Assembly: GCF_028473665.1 (NCBI RefSeq)
Contig: NZ_CP098774.1
Coordinates: 4,831,501 to 4,895,500 of the forward strand
Reading direction: 5' to 3'
Source of the DNA: Sphingomonas sp. QA11
GTDB lineage: Bacteria; Pseudomonadota; Alphaproteobacteria; Sphingomonadales; Sphingomonadaceae
Length of the DNA: 64,000 nt
Made by a program: the position numbers and the translations under genes. This document shows positions 8,769 through 17,926 of the stretch, in pieces. How positions within the stretch are numbered: the stretch's first letter is position 1; each line of letters starts with the position of its first letter. Below the pieces are notes generated by a model. The model saw only the letters and a list, made by a program, of their open reading frames with translations. It was not told where the DNA came from and searched no databases.

Positions 8769-10151
8769 TCAGTGGCCCGCCTGCTCGCCTCGCACGATGC
8801 CGCTTGCCGCAAGCTGCGCGTCGATCATCGCCATCAGCCGGTCGAGCCCGGCCTGATCCCTTGCCTCGGCGCGTGCGACCAGCACGTCCTGCGTGTTCGA
8901 CGCGCGCAGCAGCCACCAGCCGTCGGGCGTGTTGACCCGCGCGCCGTCGGTGCGGTTGATGTCGGCGCCCTCCGCCTCGAGCCGGTCGAGCACCTCGTCG
9001 ATCACCGCGAACTTGCGGCTCTCGTCGACCTGGAACCGCATTTCGGGGGTGTTGACCATCGCTGGCATCGCGCCGCGGATCTCGGTCATCGACTTGCCGA
9101 TCATGTGCACCGCGCGGATCAGCCGGACGGCGGCGTATTGCGCATCGTCGAACCCGTAATATTCATGCGCGAAGAAGATGTGCCCGCTCATCTCGCCCGC
9201 CAGCGGCGAATGGGTCTCCTTCATCTTCATCTTGATCAGGCTGTGGCCGGTCTTCCACATCAACGGCTCGCCCCCGAGCTCGGCGATCCGGTCGTATAGT
9301 GCCTGGCTCGCCTTTACATCGGCGATGATGGTCGCGCCGGGCACCTCCTTCAGCACAGGCTCGGCCAGGATGGAAAGGAGTTGGTCGCCCCAGATCACCC
9401 GGCCCTGGCCGTCGATCGCGCCGATCCGGTCACCGTCGCCGTCGAATGCCAGGCCGAAATCGAGCTGCTTCTCGGCGACGAGACGCTTCAGGTCGGCAAG
9501 GTTCTTCTCGTCAGTCGGATCGGGATGATGGTTGGGGAAGGTGCCGTCGACCTCGGTGAACAGTAGATGATGCTCGCCGGGCAGCAATTTGGTCAGCTTC
9601 TCGATCACCGGCCCTGCCGCGCCATTGCCCGCGTCCCAGCCGATCCGGTAGGTGCCGCCGGCATAGCCGGCGAGCAGCCGCCCGACATAATCGTCGACGA
9701 TATCGGCTTCGGTGACCTCGCCCGCCCCCTCTTCCCAGTCCCCCTCTTCGGCGAGCCTGCCGAGATCCTGAATGTCGGCGCCGAAAAAGGGCAGGTGCTG
9801 GAGCACCATCTTGAAGCCGTTGTAATCGCCCGGGTTGTGACTGCCGGTGATCTGGATGCCGCCGTCGACCTCGAGGATCGCCTCTGCATAATAAAGCATC
9901 GGCGTCGGCCCCATGCCGACCCGCACGACGTCGACGCCACTCGCGGTCAGGCCGTCGATCAGCGCCGCTTCCAGTTCGGGCGAGGAGACCCGGCCGTCAT
10001 AGCCGACCGCGACCCGCGTACCGCCGGCACGCCGCACCCGTGTCGCGAAGCCGCGTCCGATCGCGGTCGCATCGGCCGGGCCGAGCGTCTTTCCGACGAT
10101 GCCGCGGATGTCATATTCACGTAGCGAGGTGGGATCGAACCGGTGAGTCAT
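8769..10151 (-). CDS. Phosphomannomutase/phosphoglucomutase
   Basis: The product is 460 residues with all four alpha-D-phosphohexomutase domains. The phosphoserine is Ser104 in ITGSHNP, the metal-binding loop is FDGDGDRIG, the sugar-recognition loop is GEMSGH, and the phosphate-binding loop is LRASNTQDVL. It interconverts 1- and 6-phosphates of mannose and glucose, feeding GDP-mannose or UDP-glucose synthesis for exopolysaccharide and lipopolysaccharide. The AlgC/ManB-type bifunctional class fits the length and motifs. It lies downstream of mipZ and the J-domain gene on the same strand. Confidence 0.93.
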   Translation of the reverse strand: MTHRFDPTSLREYDIRGIVGKTLGPADATAIGRGFATRVRRAGGTRVAVGYDGRVSSPELEAALIDGLTASGVDVVRVGMGPTPMLYYAEAILEVDGGIQITGSHNPGDYNGFKMVLQHLPFFGADIQDLGRLAEEGDWEEGAGEVTEADIVDDYVGRLLAGYAGGTYRIGWDAGNGAAGPVIEKLTKLLPGEHHLLFTEVDGTFPNHHPDPTDEKNLADLKRLVAEKQLDFGLAFDGDGDRIGAIDGQGRVIWGDQLLSILAEPVLKEVPGATIIADVKASQALYDRIAELGGEPLMWKTGHSLIKMKMKETHSPLAGEMSGHIFFAHEYYGFDDAQYAAVRLIRAVHMIGKSMTEIRGAMPAMVNTPEMRFQVDESRKFAVIDEVLDRLEAEGADINRTDGARVNTPDGWWLLRASNTQDVLVARAEARDQAGLDRLMAMIDAQLAASGIVRGEQAGH

Positions 10152-10217
10152 CGGGGCTCCTGTGGGTAATGTCCTGCGCCCAATCGGCGAGCGACGGGAA
10201 AGTTCATTGGAGAAGGG

Positions 10218-10472
10218 TCAGTCGCGCCGTTTCAGCAACACGTCGCGCGCCGCGTTGATCCGCCGCGCCAGTTCGACCGATCCGCCGCGATCCGGGTGGA
10301 CCGCGGCGACCAGGCGGCGATGCGCGGCCCGGATGGCATCGGCATCGGCGCCATTGTCCACGCCAAGGATGGCGCGCGCTTCCTTCTCGTCGATCGGCTG
10401 GGTGGGGGCACTCCGGCGCAGGTACAGCCACAGGCCGAACAGCGCGAGGCCGATGAAGAGAAGCTTCGCCAT
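10218..10472 (-). CDS. Membrane-anchored small J-domain protein
   Basis: The product is 84 residues. An N-terminal hydrophobic helix (residues 3-18, LLFIGLALFGLWLYL) is followed by a compact J-domain with the diagnostic HPDRGG loop, which includes the HPD tripeptide that stimulates DnaK ATPase. The family occurs in alphaproteobacteria as short membrane-anchored DnaJ-like proteins resembling the Tim14/Pam18 layout. Its ATG overlaps the mipZ stop by one base (TGATG), so the two are translationally coupled. The client is unknown. Confidence 0.85.
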   Translation of the reverse strand: MAKLLFIGLALFGLWLYLRRSAPTQPIDEKEARAILGVDNGADADAIRAAHRRLVAAVHPDRGGSVELARRINAARDVLLKRRD

Positions 10473-11266
10473 CAGGCGAACAGCGGCATCGCTGGCTCGG
10501 GCAGGCCGAGCGCCGCCATCATCTCGCGCAGCTCCTGCCGGGCCGCGACATGGGCCAGGCCCATCTCGCCGAACTCGCGCGCGTCGAGCATGGTAAGTCC
10601 CTTGGGGAAAAGCTCGCGGTAGATCACGCGTTCGCCCAGCCCCGGGATGATGCGGAAGCCGACCCGCTTGGCGAGCTGGTCGAGCGCCTCGGACACGCGG
10701 CGCATATTGCGCGCCTCGATATGCTGGACCCGGTTGCGCAGCACGACCCAGTCGATCGTCGATCCGTCGGCCTTGGCGCGCGCCTTGCGCGCGTCCCAGA
10801 TCAGCTCGGCATAGAAGCTCGGCCGGGTCACCTTGTAGGTGACGGGATCGACCTGGCCGATCAGGTCGAAATCGACGAAACTGTCGTTCATCGGCGTCAC
10901 CAGCGTGTCGGCCTTCTGCGCCGCGATGCGCGCGAAGGGATCATCGCGGCCCGGCGTGTCGATGACCAGAAAATCGGCACCCTCGGCAAGGGACGCGACC
11001 GTTTCGGTGAAACGGTCGAGGCTCTCGCCGTCATGCGTCGCGTGGCGTGGGATGTTCAGCTCGCGGCCAGTGCGCTTGGCGGTCGCAAGGCGGTTGTCGA
11101 GATAGCGGCCCATGGTCCGCTGGCGATGGTCGAGATCGAGCGCTGAGACCTTGGCCCCGCGCGCTTCGAGCGCGATCGCGACATGGACGGCGGTCGTCGA
11201 TTTGCCGGTGCCGCCCTTCTCGTTGGCGAACACGATGATATGTGGCTTCTGTGCAACCGTCGACAA
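10472..11266 (-). CDS. mipZ: MipZ-like division-plane ATPase (ParA/MinD family)
   Basis: The product is 264 residues and has the deviant Walker A motif NEKGGTGKST near residues 15-24, LDLDHRQRTMGRYL, and the Walker B-like FLVIDTPGRDD. The sequence reads as MipZ, not a plasmid ParA, because the switch and C-terminal segments (for example VLRNRVQHIEARN and GLGERVIYRELFPKGLTMLD) match that family as I know it. In Caulobacter MipZ forms polar gradients via ParB and inhibits FtsZ, placing the septum at midcell. It is divergent from panC and coupled to the J-domain gene. Confidence 0.9.
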   Translation of the reverse strand: MSTVAQKPHIIVFANEKGGTGKSTTAVHVAIALEARGAKVSALDLDHRQRTMGRYLDNRLATAKRTGRELNIPRHATHDGESLDRFTETVASLAEGADFLVIDTPGRDDPFARIAAQKADTLVTPMNDSFVDFDLIGQVDPVTYKVTRPSFYAELIWDARKARAKADGSTIDWVVLRNRVQHIEARNMRRVSEALDQLAKRVGFRIIPGLGERVIYRELFPKGLTMLDAREFGEMGLAHVAARQELREMMAALGLPEPAMPLFA

Positions 11267-11367
11267 GTCGCTCGTGTCCCTGATGATTGGCCGTATTGAT
11301 CGGTCGCGTCACGCCCCATAGAAGGCCCGCCCCGTCCTTACTCGTCCTTATCGAAGGCCCATCAAGC

Positions 11368-12201
11368 GTGCAAACCATCCGTCAACTCGATCTGCTCCGT
11401 GGCGGGATTGCCGAATTCCGCGAGCAGGGGGCGACGATCGCGCTCGTCCCGACCATGGGTGCCCTGCATGCCGGGCATATGGCACTGATCGAGGCAGCGA
11501 AGCGTCCCGGCACGCGCGTGGTCGCCTCGATCTTCGTCAATCCGAAGCAGTTCGGCCCGAACGAGGACCTGTCGCGCTATCCCCGCAAGGAGACCGCCGA
11601 CACGCGCATGCTGAAGGAGGCGGGCTGCGACCTGCTCTGGATGCCCCCGGTCGAGGCGATGTATCCTGACGGCTTCTCGACCAGCGTGTCGGTGGCCGGA
11701 GTCAGCGAAGGACTGGACGGCGCGGCCCGGCCCGGCCATTTCGACGGAGTCGCGACGGTTGTTGCCAAGCTGTTCAACCAGGTGCGGCCGGATATCGCGT
11801 GGTTCGGCGAAAAGGATTTCCAGCAGCTCGCGGTGATCCGCCGCATGGTCGCCGATCTCGATTTCGGGATCGATATCATGGGCCTGCCGACCCAGCGCGA
11901 GGATGACGGCCTCGCGCTCTCGTCGCGCAACATCTATCTCGACGACGACCAGCGCAGCCGGGCGGTCGCGCTGCCGCGTGCGCTCGGTGTCGCGGCGAAG
12001 GGGATCGGCAAGGGCGACGATGTCGAGACGGTGCTGGCCGCCGCGCGGGATTCGCTGGCCGCAGCCGGCTTCGAGATCGACTATGTCACGCTGGTCGATG
12101 CCGAGACGCTGAAGGAGGTGCCCGATCCCGAGCGCCCACGCCGCCTGCTGGCCGCCGCGCGGATGGGCGGGACTCGCCTGATCGACAATATCGCGGTCTG
12201 A
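11368..12201 (+). CDS. panC: Pantothenate synthetase
   Basis: The product is 277 residues from the GTG at 11368, close to the family's usual 280. It condenses pantoate and beta-alanine with ATP in coenzyme A synthesis. The adenylate-forming signature PTMGALHAGHMALI is near the N-terminus, and GEKDFQQLAVIRRMV and SSRNIYL follow as expected. GAAGG lies 11 bases before the GTG. The frame stays open upstream to 11287, but that would reach into the divergent mipZ promoter. panB is not in the window. Confidence 0.93.
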   Translation: MQTIRQLDLLRGGIAEFREQGATIALVPTMGALHAGHMALIEAAKRPGTRVVASIFVNPKQFGPNEDLSRYPRKETADTRMLKEAGCDLLWMPPVEAMYPDGFSTSVSVAGVSEGLDGAARPGHFDGVATVVAKLFNQVRPDIAWFGEKDFQQLAVIRRMVADLDFGIDIMGLPTQREDDGLALSSRNIYLDDDQRSRAVALPRALGVAAKGIGKGDDVETVLAAARDSLAAAGFEIDYVTLVDAETLKEVPDPERPRRLLAAARMGGTRLIDNIAV

Positions 12202-12223
12202 GTGGCGGCATGCCTAACCGGCA

Positions 12224-12285
12224 TTAACCATTTGTTGAAATCTTGACTCCAAAGTCGCCCGACAGGGATGGTTAACAGGGGTTAA
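12224..12285 (+). promoter_or_regulatory. Candidate CtrA-type sites upstream of the Sel1-repeat gene
   Basis: TTAACCATTTGTTGA at 12224-12238 resembles the alphaproteobacterial CtrA box (TTAA-N7-TTAA) with one mismatch in the second half. GTTAACAGGGGTTAA at 12271-12285 is a second TTAA pair with a 6-base spacer, which is one base short of the CtrA spacing. The match is by eye only. If real, the gene at 12290 would be cell-cycle controlled. Confidence 0.4.
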
Positions 12286-12289
12286 GGGC

Positions 12290-12586
12290 ATGGGCAGCAG
12301 CCTGAAGAGTGCGCAGTTCCTGATAGACAGCCGGCTCGCTGACGCGGCCCGGGGCGACATGGACGCGCTCTACGATCTCGGCATGGTCTATTCGAGCGGC
12401 GCCGCCGGCATCGATGTCGACCTGATCGAGGCGCATAAATGGTTCAATCTGGCGGCTGTCGCGGGCAGCGACGCAGCGCAGGCCTGCCGCAGCGAGATCG
12501 CCGAGGATATGACCGCGCGTCAGATCTCCGAGGCGCAGAAGGCGGCGCGTGCCTGGCTCGGCGTGACGGCACGCCGCGCCGCCTGA
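12290..12586 (+). CDS. Small Sel1-repeat protein
   Basis: The product is 98 residues. It has one clear Sel1-like (TPR-related) repeat: the segment with YDLGMVYSSGAAG and DLIEAHKWFNLAAVAGSDAAQACR follows the A-x2-G-x2-Y / A-x2-W-x3-AA pattern. Sel1 repeats mediate protein contacts. No signal peptide is present, so a cytoplasmic location is likely. AAGGG lies directly upstream of the ATG. Candidate CtrA sites precede it. The partner is unknown. Confidence 0.8.
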   Translation: MGSSLKSAQFLIDSRLADAARGDMDALYDLGMVYSSGAAGIDVDLIEAHKWFNLAAVAGSDAAQACRSEIAEDMTARQISEAQKAARAWLGVTARRAA

Positions 12587-12656
12587 TCCGGATCGACGCC
12601 CAATCGACGCAGGGCAACAAAAGGAATAGAACCGCCTCCGCAACGAAGGAGGGGGT

Positions 12657-13061
12657 ATGCAACTCACGATCACCGCGCTCGCCGCGGCCGCGCTCGCGCT
12701 GCTGCTGGTCTTCCTCTCGGTCACCACGATCCGGATGCGCATCAAGCACAGTGCTGCCTATGGCGATGCCGGCCAGCATGACCTGAATTGCGCGATTCGC
12801 GCGCACGGCAATCTCGCTGAATATGCCCCGACCGGTATCATCCTGATCGCGCTGCTCGAAAGCGGCGGCGCCAATTCCACCGTTCTCTCGATCGTCGCTG
12901 CCGCCTTTGTCGGGGGGCGCCTGCTCAACGCCATCGGCCTGTTCAACCCGCCCGGGCCGCCCAAGCCTGCGCGCTCTACCGGCATTGTCGTCACGCTGCT
13001 GACCCTGTTCGGCATGGCGGTCTGGCTCTTCATCAGGACGGTTCCGCTGCTGCTGGGCTGA
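12657..13061 (+). CDS. MAPEG-family membrane protein
   Basis: The product is 134 residues with four hydrophobic segments. Between the first two lies the MAPEG-type stretch (RIKHSAAYGD, then NCAIRAHGNLAEYAP) that in eukaryotic members contributes to glutathione and substrate binding. Bacterial MAPEG proteins are trimeric inner-membrane enzymes or binding proteins, mostly uncharacterised; several have glutathione transferase activity. A run of purines (AAGGAGGGGG) lies directly before the ATG. The neighbouring genes suggest no pathway. Confidence 0.85.
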   Translation: MQLTITALAAAALALLLVFLSVTTIRMRIKHSAAYGDAGQHDLNCAIRAHGNLAEYAPTGIILIALLESGGANSTVLSIVAAAFVGGRLLNAIGLFNPPGPPKPARSTGIVVTLLTLFGMAVWLFIRTVPLLLG

Positions 13062-13068
13062 CCCCGGC

Positions 13069-13515
13069 TCAATCGCCGATCGGCAATTCCATGTCGATGC
13101 GGTGCATGCCGGGACCCCAGCCATTCTCGAGACAGCCGAGGGCATGGGCGCCGTGGCGCAGGAAGAATGGTGCGCTGTGCTGGCTCGCCGCGATGTCAAG
13201 CATCGTGGCGCCTTGATCCGCCGCGCGCGTCCGCGCCGCCTCCATCATCGCGTTGCCGATGCCCCCGCCTTGCGCCACGGGATCGACCAGGATCCAGTTC
13301 AGATGCGCCCGGCCTGCCGTGCCGCGCGCCACCGCAAAGCCGGCGACGATCGAGCCTTCCCGCTCGCAGACCGCATAAAGGCCGGCGTTTCCGTCGAGAT
13401 AGCGAACGAAATCCGCCCGTTCGTTGACCGCGAAGAATTGCGGCGTGTTGGCGTCGAAGATCGCCAGCATGCGGTCGCGATCCGATGCGACATAGTGCCT
13501 GATGGACAGGACCAT
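13069..13515 (-). CDS. GNAT-family N-acetyltransferase
   Basis: The product is 148 residues with a GNAT fold. The N-terminal IRHYVASDRDRMLAIFDAN is followed by the acetyl-CoA loop around DPVAQGGGIGNAMMEAA and a C-terminal APFFLRHGAHALGC strand-helix. The substrate is not predictable. It starts only 6 bases after the topA stop on the same strand, so it is probably cotranscribed with topA. Confidence 0.83.
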   Translation of the reverse strand: MVLSIRHYVASDRDRMLAIFDANTPQFFAVNERADFVRYLDGNAGLYAVCEREGSIVAGFAVARGTAGRAHLNWILVDPVAQGGGIGNAMMEAARTRAADQGATMLDIAASQHSAPFFLRHGAHALGCLENGWGPGMHRIDMELPIGD

Positions 13516-13521
13516 GAGCTG

Positions 13522-16092
13522 TTATCCCGCCTTTGCGCCAGTCTTCGTCGCGGTCTTGGCCTTGCTCGGTGCCGCTTTCTTGGCCGGGGCTTTCTTGACC
13601 GCGGCCTTCTTCGCCGGTGCCTTCTTCTTGGTCTTTTTCGATGGGCCGGCCGCCGCGCGCGCATCGAGCAACTGCGCCGCTTCTTCGAGGGTCAGCGCAT
13701 CCTTCTCGATCGACTTGGGCAATGTCGCGTTGGTCTCGCCATCAGTCACATAGGGGCCGTAGCGACCCTCCATCAGCTTGATCTCGGCTTCGGTCCGCGG
13801 GTGCTTGCCCAGGATCTTAAGCGGTGCCTGCGCCCCGCGCTGCGGGCGTCCGCCGCCGGCCGCAGCTTCGGCCAGCCTGACCACCGCCGCGTTCATCCCG
13901 GTTTCGAATACCTCCGCCGTCGAGGTGAGGCGGGCATATTTGCCTGCATGGGCTAGATAGGGCCCATAGCGTCCGATCGACGCGGTGATCGGTTCGCCGC
14001 TCTCCGGATGCGTGCCGATGGTGCGCGGCAGGCTGAGCAGCTTCAGCGCCCATTCCAGGTCGAGCTCCGGAATGTCCTTGGGGATCGAGGCGCGTTTCGC
14101 GTCCTTGCCCTCGCCGAGCTGGATATAGGGGCCGAACCGCCCCGCCTTGCGCTCGACGGGAAGACCGGTTTCCGGGTCCTGGCCGATCGCTTCGGGACCG
14201 GTATCGCCGCCCTCGTCGCTGCCGCCCTGGCCGAAGCGCCGGGTGTATTTGCAGTCGGGATAGTTGGAACAGGCGACGAACGCGCCGAACTTGCCGCCGC
14301 GCAGCGCCAGCTGGCCCTGGCCGCAATTGGGGCAGAGCCTCGGGTCGCCGCCGTCAGCCCTGGCCGGGAAGAGATAGGGCTCGAGGAACTTGTCGAGCGC
14401 GGCGGTCACCTCGGACGGTTTCTGCTCCATCACCTCGGTGGTGCGCGGCTTGAAATCCTTCCAAAAGGATTCGAGCACTGCCTGCCATTGCGCGCGACCG
14501 CCCGAGACCTCGTCGAGCTCGTCCTCAAGCCCGGCGGTGAAATCATAGCCGACATATTTTTCGAAGAAGCGTTCGAGGAACGCCGTCACCAGCCGGCCGC
14601 TCTCCTCTGCGAAGAAGCGGTTCTTCTCGACCCGCACATAGGCGCGGTCCTTCAGCGTCTTGATGATCGACGCATAAGTCGAGGGGCGGCCGATGCCGAG
14701 CTCTTCCAGGCGCTTGACCAGCGACGCTTCGGAGAAGCGCGGCGGTGGCTGGGTGAAATGCTGCTCAGCCCTGACCGCCTTCTTGGCGGGCGCGTCGCCT
14801 TCGCGCAGGCGCGGCAGGCGGCGGCTGTCCTCATCGGCGCTGTCGTCGGTACCTTCCTCGTACAGGGCGAGGTAGCCGGGGAAGAGTACGACCTGGCCGG
14901 TGGCACGCAGGCCGGTCTGGCCCGATCCGTCGGTCAGCTCGACCGTGGTGCGCTCCATCCGCGCCGACGCCATCTGGCTGGCAAGCGCGCGCTTGAAGAT
15001 CAGGTCGTAGAGCCGGGCATGATCCCCGCCGCCGGCCTTGTCCCTGGAGAAATCGGTCGGGCGGATTGCCTCATGGGCTTCCTGCGCGTTCTTGGCCTTG
15101 GTCTGGTAGAGGCGCGGCTTGTCCGGGACATAGCCGGCGTCATAGCGGTCGGCGATTGCCTTGCGCGCGGCGGAGATGGCCGATCCGTCCATCTGCACGC
15201 CATCGGTTCGCATATAGGTGATCGCGCCGTCCTCGTAGAGGCCCTGCGCGATGCGCATCGTGTGATCGGCGGAGAAGCCGAGTTTGCGCGATGCCTCCTG
15301 CTGAAGGGTCGAGGTGGTGAAGGGCGGCGGCGGGTTGCGGGTGGCCGGCTTGACCTCGATCGTCTGGACGCTGAAGCGCCCTGCCTCGACCGCGGCCTTG
15401 GCGCGGAGCGCGGTGCCTTCCTCGCCGATCGACAGCCGGTCGAGCTTCTTGCCCTCGAAAGTGACGAGCCGGGCGGTGAAGGGCGTGCCATCCTGCTCCA
15501 TGTCGGCGGTGACCGACCAATATTCCTGCGCGCGGAACGCTTCGATCTCGCGCTCGCGATCGACGATGATGCGCAGCGCGACCGATTGCACGCGCCCGGC
15601 CGATTTCGCGCCGGGCAGCTTGCGCCACAGCACCGGCGAAAGCGTGAAGCCGACGAGATAATCGAGCGCCCGTCGTGCGCGATAGGCGTCGATCAGGTCG
15701 GTATCCAGCTCGCGCGGATGCTTCATCGCCTCGGTCACCGTTGTCTTGGTGATGGCGTTGAAGGTGACTCGCTCGACCTCCTTCGGCAGCGCCTTGCGAC
15801 CGCGCAGCACTTCCTGGACGTGCCAGCTGATCGCTTCGCCCTCGCGGTCAGGGTCGGTCGCGAGGATCAGGCGGTCGGCCTTCTTCGCCTCGTCGGTGAT
15901 CGCCTTGAGCTGCTTCGACTTGTCGGCGTAATTTTCCCATTCCATCGAAAAACCGTGTTCGGGATCGACTGACCCGTCCTTGGCTGGCAGATCGCGGACA
16001 TGGCCGTAACTCGCGAGAACGCGATAGTCGGAGCCCAGATATTTCTCGATGGTCTTCGCCTTGGCCGGCGATTCGACAATGACAAGCTGCAT
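13522..16092 (-). CDS. topA: DNA topoisomerase I
   Basis: The product is 856 residues and is a type IA topoisomerase that relaxes negative supercoils. The Toprim domain begins at residue 1 (MQLVIVESPAKAKTIEKYLG) and includes TDPDREGEAI. The active-site tyrosine lies in AITYMRTDGV around residue 300. A C4 zinc ribbon (LCPNCGQG then CSNYPDCKYTRR) is near residue 590, followed by several GPY-containing C-terminal repeats. A Lys/Ala-rich basic tail occupies roughly the last 45 residues; such tails are common in this family and aid DNA binding. It follows dprA and plsY on the same strand. Confidence 0.97.
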   Translation of the reverse strand: MQLVIVESPAKAKTIEKYLGSDYRVLASYGHVRDLPAKDGSVDPEHGFSMEWENYADKSKQLKAITDEAKKADRLILATDPDREGEAISWHVQEVLRGRKALPKEVERVTFNAITKTTVTEAMKHPRELDTDLIDAYRARRALDYLVGFTLSPVLWRKLPGAKSAGRVQSVALRIIVDREREIEAFRAQEYWSVTADMEQDGTPFTARLVTFEGKKLDRLSIGEEGTALRAKAAVEAGRFSVQTIEVKPATRNPPPPFTTSTLQQEASRKLGFSADHTMRIAQGLYEDGAITYMRTDGVQMDGSAISAARKAIADRYDAGYVPDKPRLYQTKAKNAQEAHEAIRPTDFSRDKAGGGDHARLYDLIFKRALASQMASARMERTTVELTDGSGQTGLRATGQVVLFPGYLALYEEGTDDSADEDSRRLPRLREGDAPAKKAVRAEQHFTQPPPRFSEASLVKRLEELGIGRPSTYASIIKTLKDRAYVRVEKNRFFAEESGRLVTAFLERFFEKYVGYDFTAGLEDELDEVSGGRAQWQAVLESFWKDFKPRTTEVMEQKPSEVTAALDKFLEPYLFPARADGGDPRLCPNCGQGQLALRGGKFGAFVACSNYPDCKYTRRFGQGGSDEGGDTGPEAIGQDPETGLPVERKAGRFGPYIQLGEGKDAKRASIPKDIPELDLEWALKLLSLPRTIGTHPESGEPITASIGRYGPYLAHAGKYARLTSTAEVFETGMNAAVVRLAEAAAGGGRPQRGAQAPLKILGKHPRTEAEIKLMEGRYGPYVTDGETNATLPKSIEKDALTLEEAAQLLDARAAAGPSKKTKKKAPAKKAAVKKAPAKKAAPSKAKTATKTGAKAG

Positions 16093-16233
16093 GGGTTTTT
16101 GAAGCGTCCTTACGTGTACGCGCGAGGATGGAGAGGTGTTCGGGGCGGCGTCAAGCGGTGGGAGAGCGATCCCGGGATAGCGCGATTCCCCATCGTTTGA
16201 ATCGAGCGAATCGAATCTGGTTGGATGCCAGCG

Positions 16234-17328
16234 TCAAATCAAGCTCACCCTCCCGCCGGCATGACGTTCAAGCCGCCCGGCCAGTTCAAGTTCGAGCAGC
16301 ACTGTCTGGACGATCGCCGGGGCAAGCCCGGATTGCCGGATCACCTCGTCGATCGCGACCGGCACCGGGCCGAGCAGCCCGGCCACGTCGCGCCGTTCGA
16401 TGTCGCTTGCATCCTCGGGCGGCGGTCCTTCGAAGCGCGATCCTGGAGCCCGCACCATGCGCGGGTCGATCGGGCGGATCAGCTCGAGGATGTCGGCGGC
16501 CGACTGGATCAGGGTCGCGCCGTCGCGGATCAGCCCGTTGCATCCCTGCGTGCGCGGATCGAGCGGGGAGCCGGGCACCGCCATCACGTCGCGGCCCATC
16601 TCGCCGGCCAGCCGTGCGGTGATCAGCGACCCGGATTTGGGGGCCGCTTCGACCACCACCGTGCCTTGGGCAAGCCCGGCGATGATGCGGTTGCGATAGG
16701 GAAAATGGCGCGCGCGGGGTTCGGTGCCCGGCGGTTGTTCGGCGATCAGCAGGCCGCGCATCGCGATCGCTTCCTGCAGGCCGGCATTCTCGGGAGGATA
16801 GGCGATGTCGATGCCGCCGGCGATCACCGCGATGGTGCCGCTGTCGATCGATCCGACATGCGCGGCCGTGTCGACGCCCCGTGCCAGCCCCGATACGATC
16901 GTGACGCCCTCGCGTCCGAGCTCGACCGCCAGTTGCCGCGCGAAGCGGCATGCCGCGGCGGAGGCGTTGCGCGCGCCGACCATCGCGATCGTCGGGCGGC
17001 GGGCCAGGGCGATGTCGCCGCGTAGCATCAATACGGGCGGCGCATCGTCAAGCTCGGCCAGCAGCGCCGGATAGTCCGGATCGTCGACGAACAGATGGCG
17101 CGCGCCGAGTTTCGCCGCATCCGCCAGTTCCCGTTCGGCGATCATGGCCGGGGCGATGGCCGGCGCCCGCCCACCGCCACGAGCCGCCAGACCGGGCAGG
17201 GCCTCGAGGGCGGTGGGTGCGTCGCCGAAGCGCTCGATCAACTGACGATAGGTGACCGGGCCGATCTTCGGCGTGCGGATCAGCCTGAGGCGCGCGATCG
17301 CCCGGTCGCGCGCCGGATCGTCACGCAC
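16234..17328 (-). CDS. dprA: DNA-processing protein DprA
   Basis: The product is 364 residues. The Rossmann-type DNA-processing core holds MVGARNASAA, SGLARGVDTAAH, and FPYRNRIIAGLAQGTVVVEA, the family signature. A C-terminal winged-helix domain (VAIDEVIRQSGLAPAIVQTVL) is also present. DprA protects incoming single-stranded DNA and loads RecA during natural transformation. Its start overlaps the plsY stop by 8 bases, so the two are coupled. No competence pilus genes are in the window. Confidence 0.94.
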   Translation of the reverse strand: MRDDPARDRAIARLRLIRTPKIGPVTYRQLIERFGDAPTALEALPGLAARGGGRAPAIAPAMIAERELADAAKLGARHLFVDDPDYPALLAELDDAPPVLMLRGDIALARRPTIAMVGARNASAAACRFARQLAVELGREGVTIVSGLARGVDTAAHVGSIDSGTIAVIAGGIDIAYPPENAGLQEAIAMRGLLIAEQPPGTEPRARHFPYRNRIIAGLAQGTVVVEAAPKSGSLITARLAGEMGRDVMAVPGSPLDPRTQGCNGLIRDGATLIQSAADILELIRPIDPRMVRAPGSRFEGPPPEDASDIERRDVAGLLGPVPVAIDEVIRQSGLAPAIVQTVLLELELAGRLERHAGGRVSLI

Positions 17329-17926
17329 GTTTCGCGCCGACCTTCGGCTCGGTACCGTTCAGCAGGCGCTCGATATTCTCACGATGCTTCCATAGCACCA
17401 GCAGCGCGAGTGCGAGCAGCGGCAGCACGATGTCGAAGGCGGAGAAGAAGGCGGCGCTGACCGGGGCGCTGAACGCCGCGGTCATGCCGGCCAGCGAGGA
17501 GAAGCGCAGCACGGCGAGCAGCCCGAGCCAGACCACCGCGAAGACGACGGCGCATGGCCAGTGCAGCGCGAGCACGATGCCCATCATCGTCGCGACGCCC
17601 TTGCCGCCCCGGAACCCGAGCCAGACCGGATAAAGATGGCCGAGAAAGGCGGCCGCCGCGGCGAGCACGCCGTTGCCCGGCCAGATCGCCTCGACGATCG
17701 CGACCGCGGCGAAACCCTTGGCCGCGTCGAGCAGCAGCGTCGCCGCGGCAAGGCCCTTGCGGCCGGTGCGCAGGACGTTGGTCGCGCCGATATTGCCCGA
17801 TCCGATCTTGCGCAGGTCGCCGGCCCCGAAAACGCGGGTGAGAATCAGCCCGAACGGAATCGAGCCCAGCAGATACCCGAGCAGCAGCGCGCCAGCCGGC
17901 GCCATCCAGACAGTTTCGGTCGGCAA
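17321..17926 (-). CDS. plsY: Acyl-phosphate:glycerol-3-phosphate acyltransferase PlsY
   Basis: The product is 201 residues, an integral membrane acyltransferase that makes lysophosphatidic acid from acyl-phosphate and glycerol-3-phosphate. All three PlsY motifs are present: GSIPFGLIL, GSGNIGATNVLRTG, and FRGGKGVATMMG. About five hydrophobic segments are visible, as expected. It is the first gene of a plsY-dprA-topA run and is divergent from murI. Confidence 0.95.
   Translation of the reverse strand: MPTETVWMAPAGALLLGYLLGSIPFGLILTRVFGAGDLRKIGSGNIGATNVLRTGRKGLAAATLLLDAAKGFAAVAIVEAIWPGNGVLAAAAAFLGHLYPVWLGFRGGKGVATMMGIVLALHWPCAVVFAVVWLGLLAVLRFSSLAGMTAAFSAPVSAAFFSAFDIVLPLLALALLVLWKHRENIERLLNGTEPKVGAKRA

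Noticed and set aside
14008..15972. Long plus-strand frame of 654 codons opposite topA
   Set aside because: It is antisense to the clearly functional topoisomerase and shows no family motif.
16092..16234. A small gene between topA and dprA
   Set aside because: Short frames here lack a start with a ribosome-binding site and are probably the 5' untranslated region of topA.
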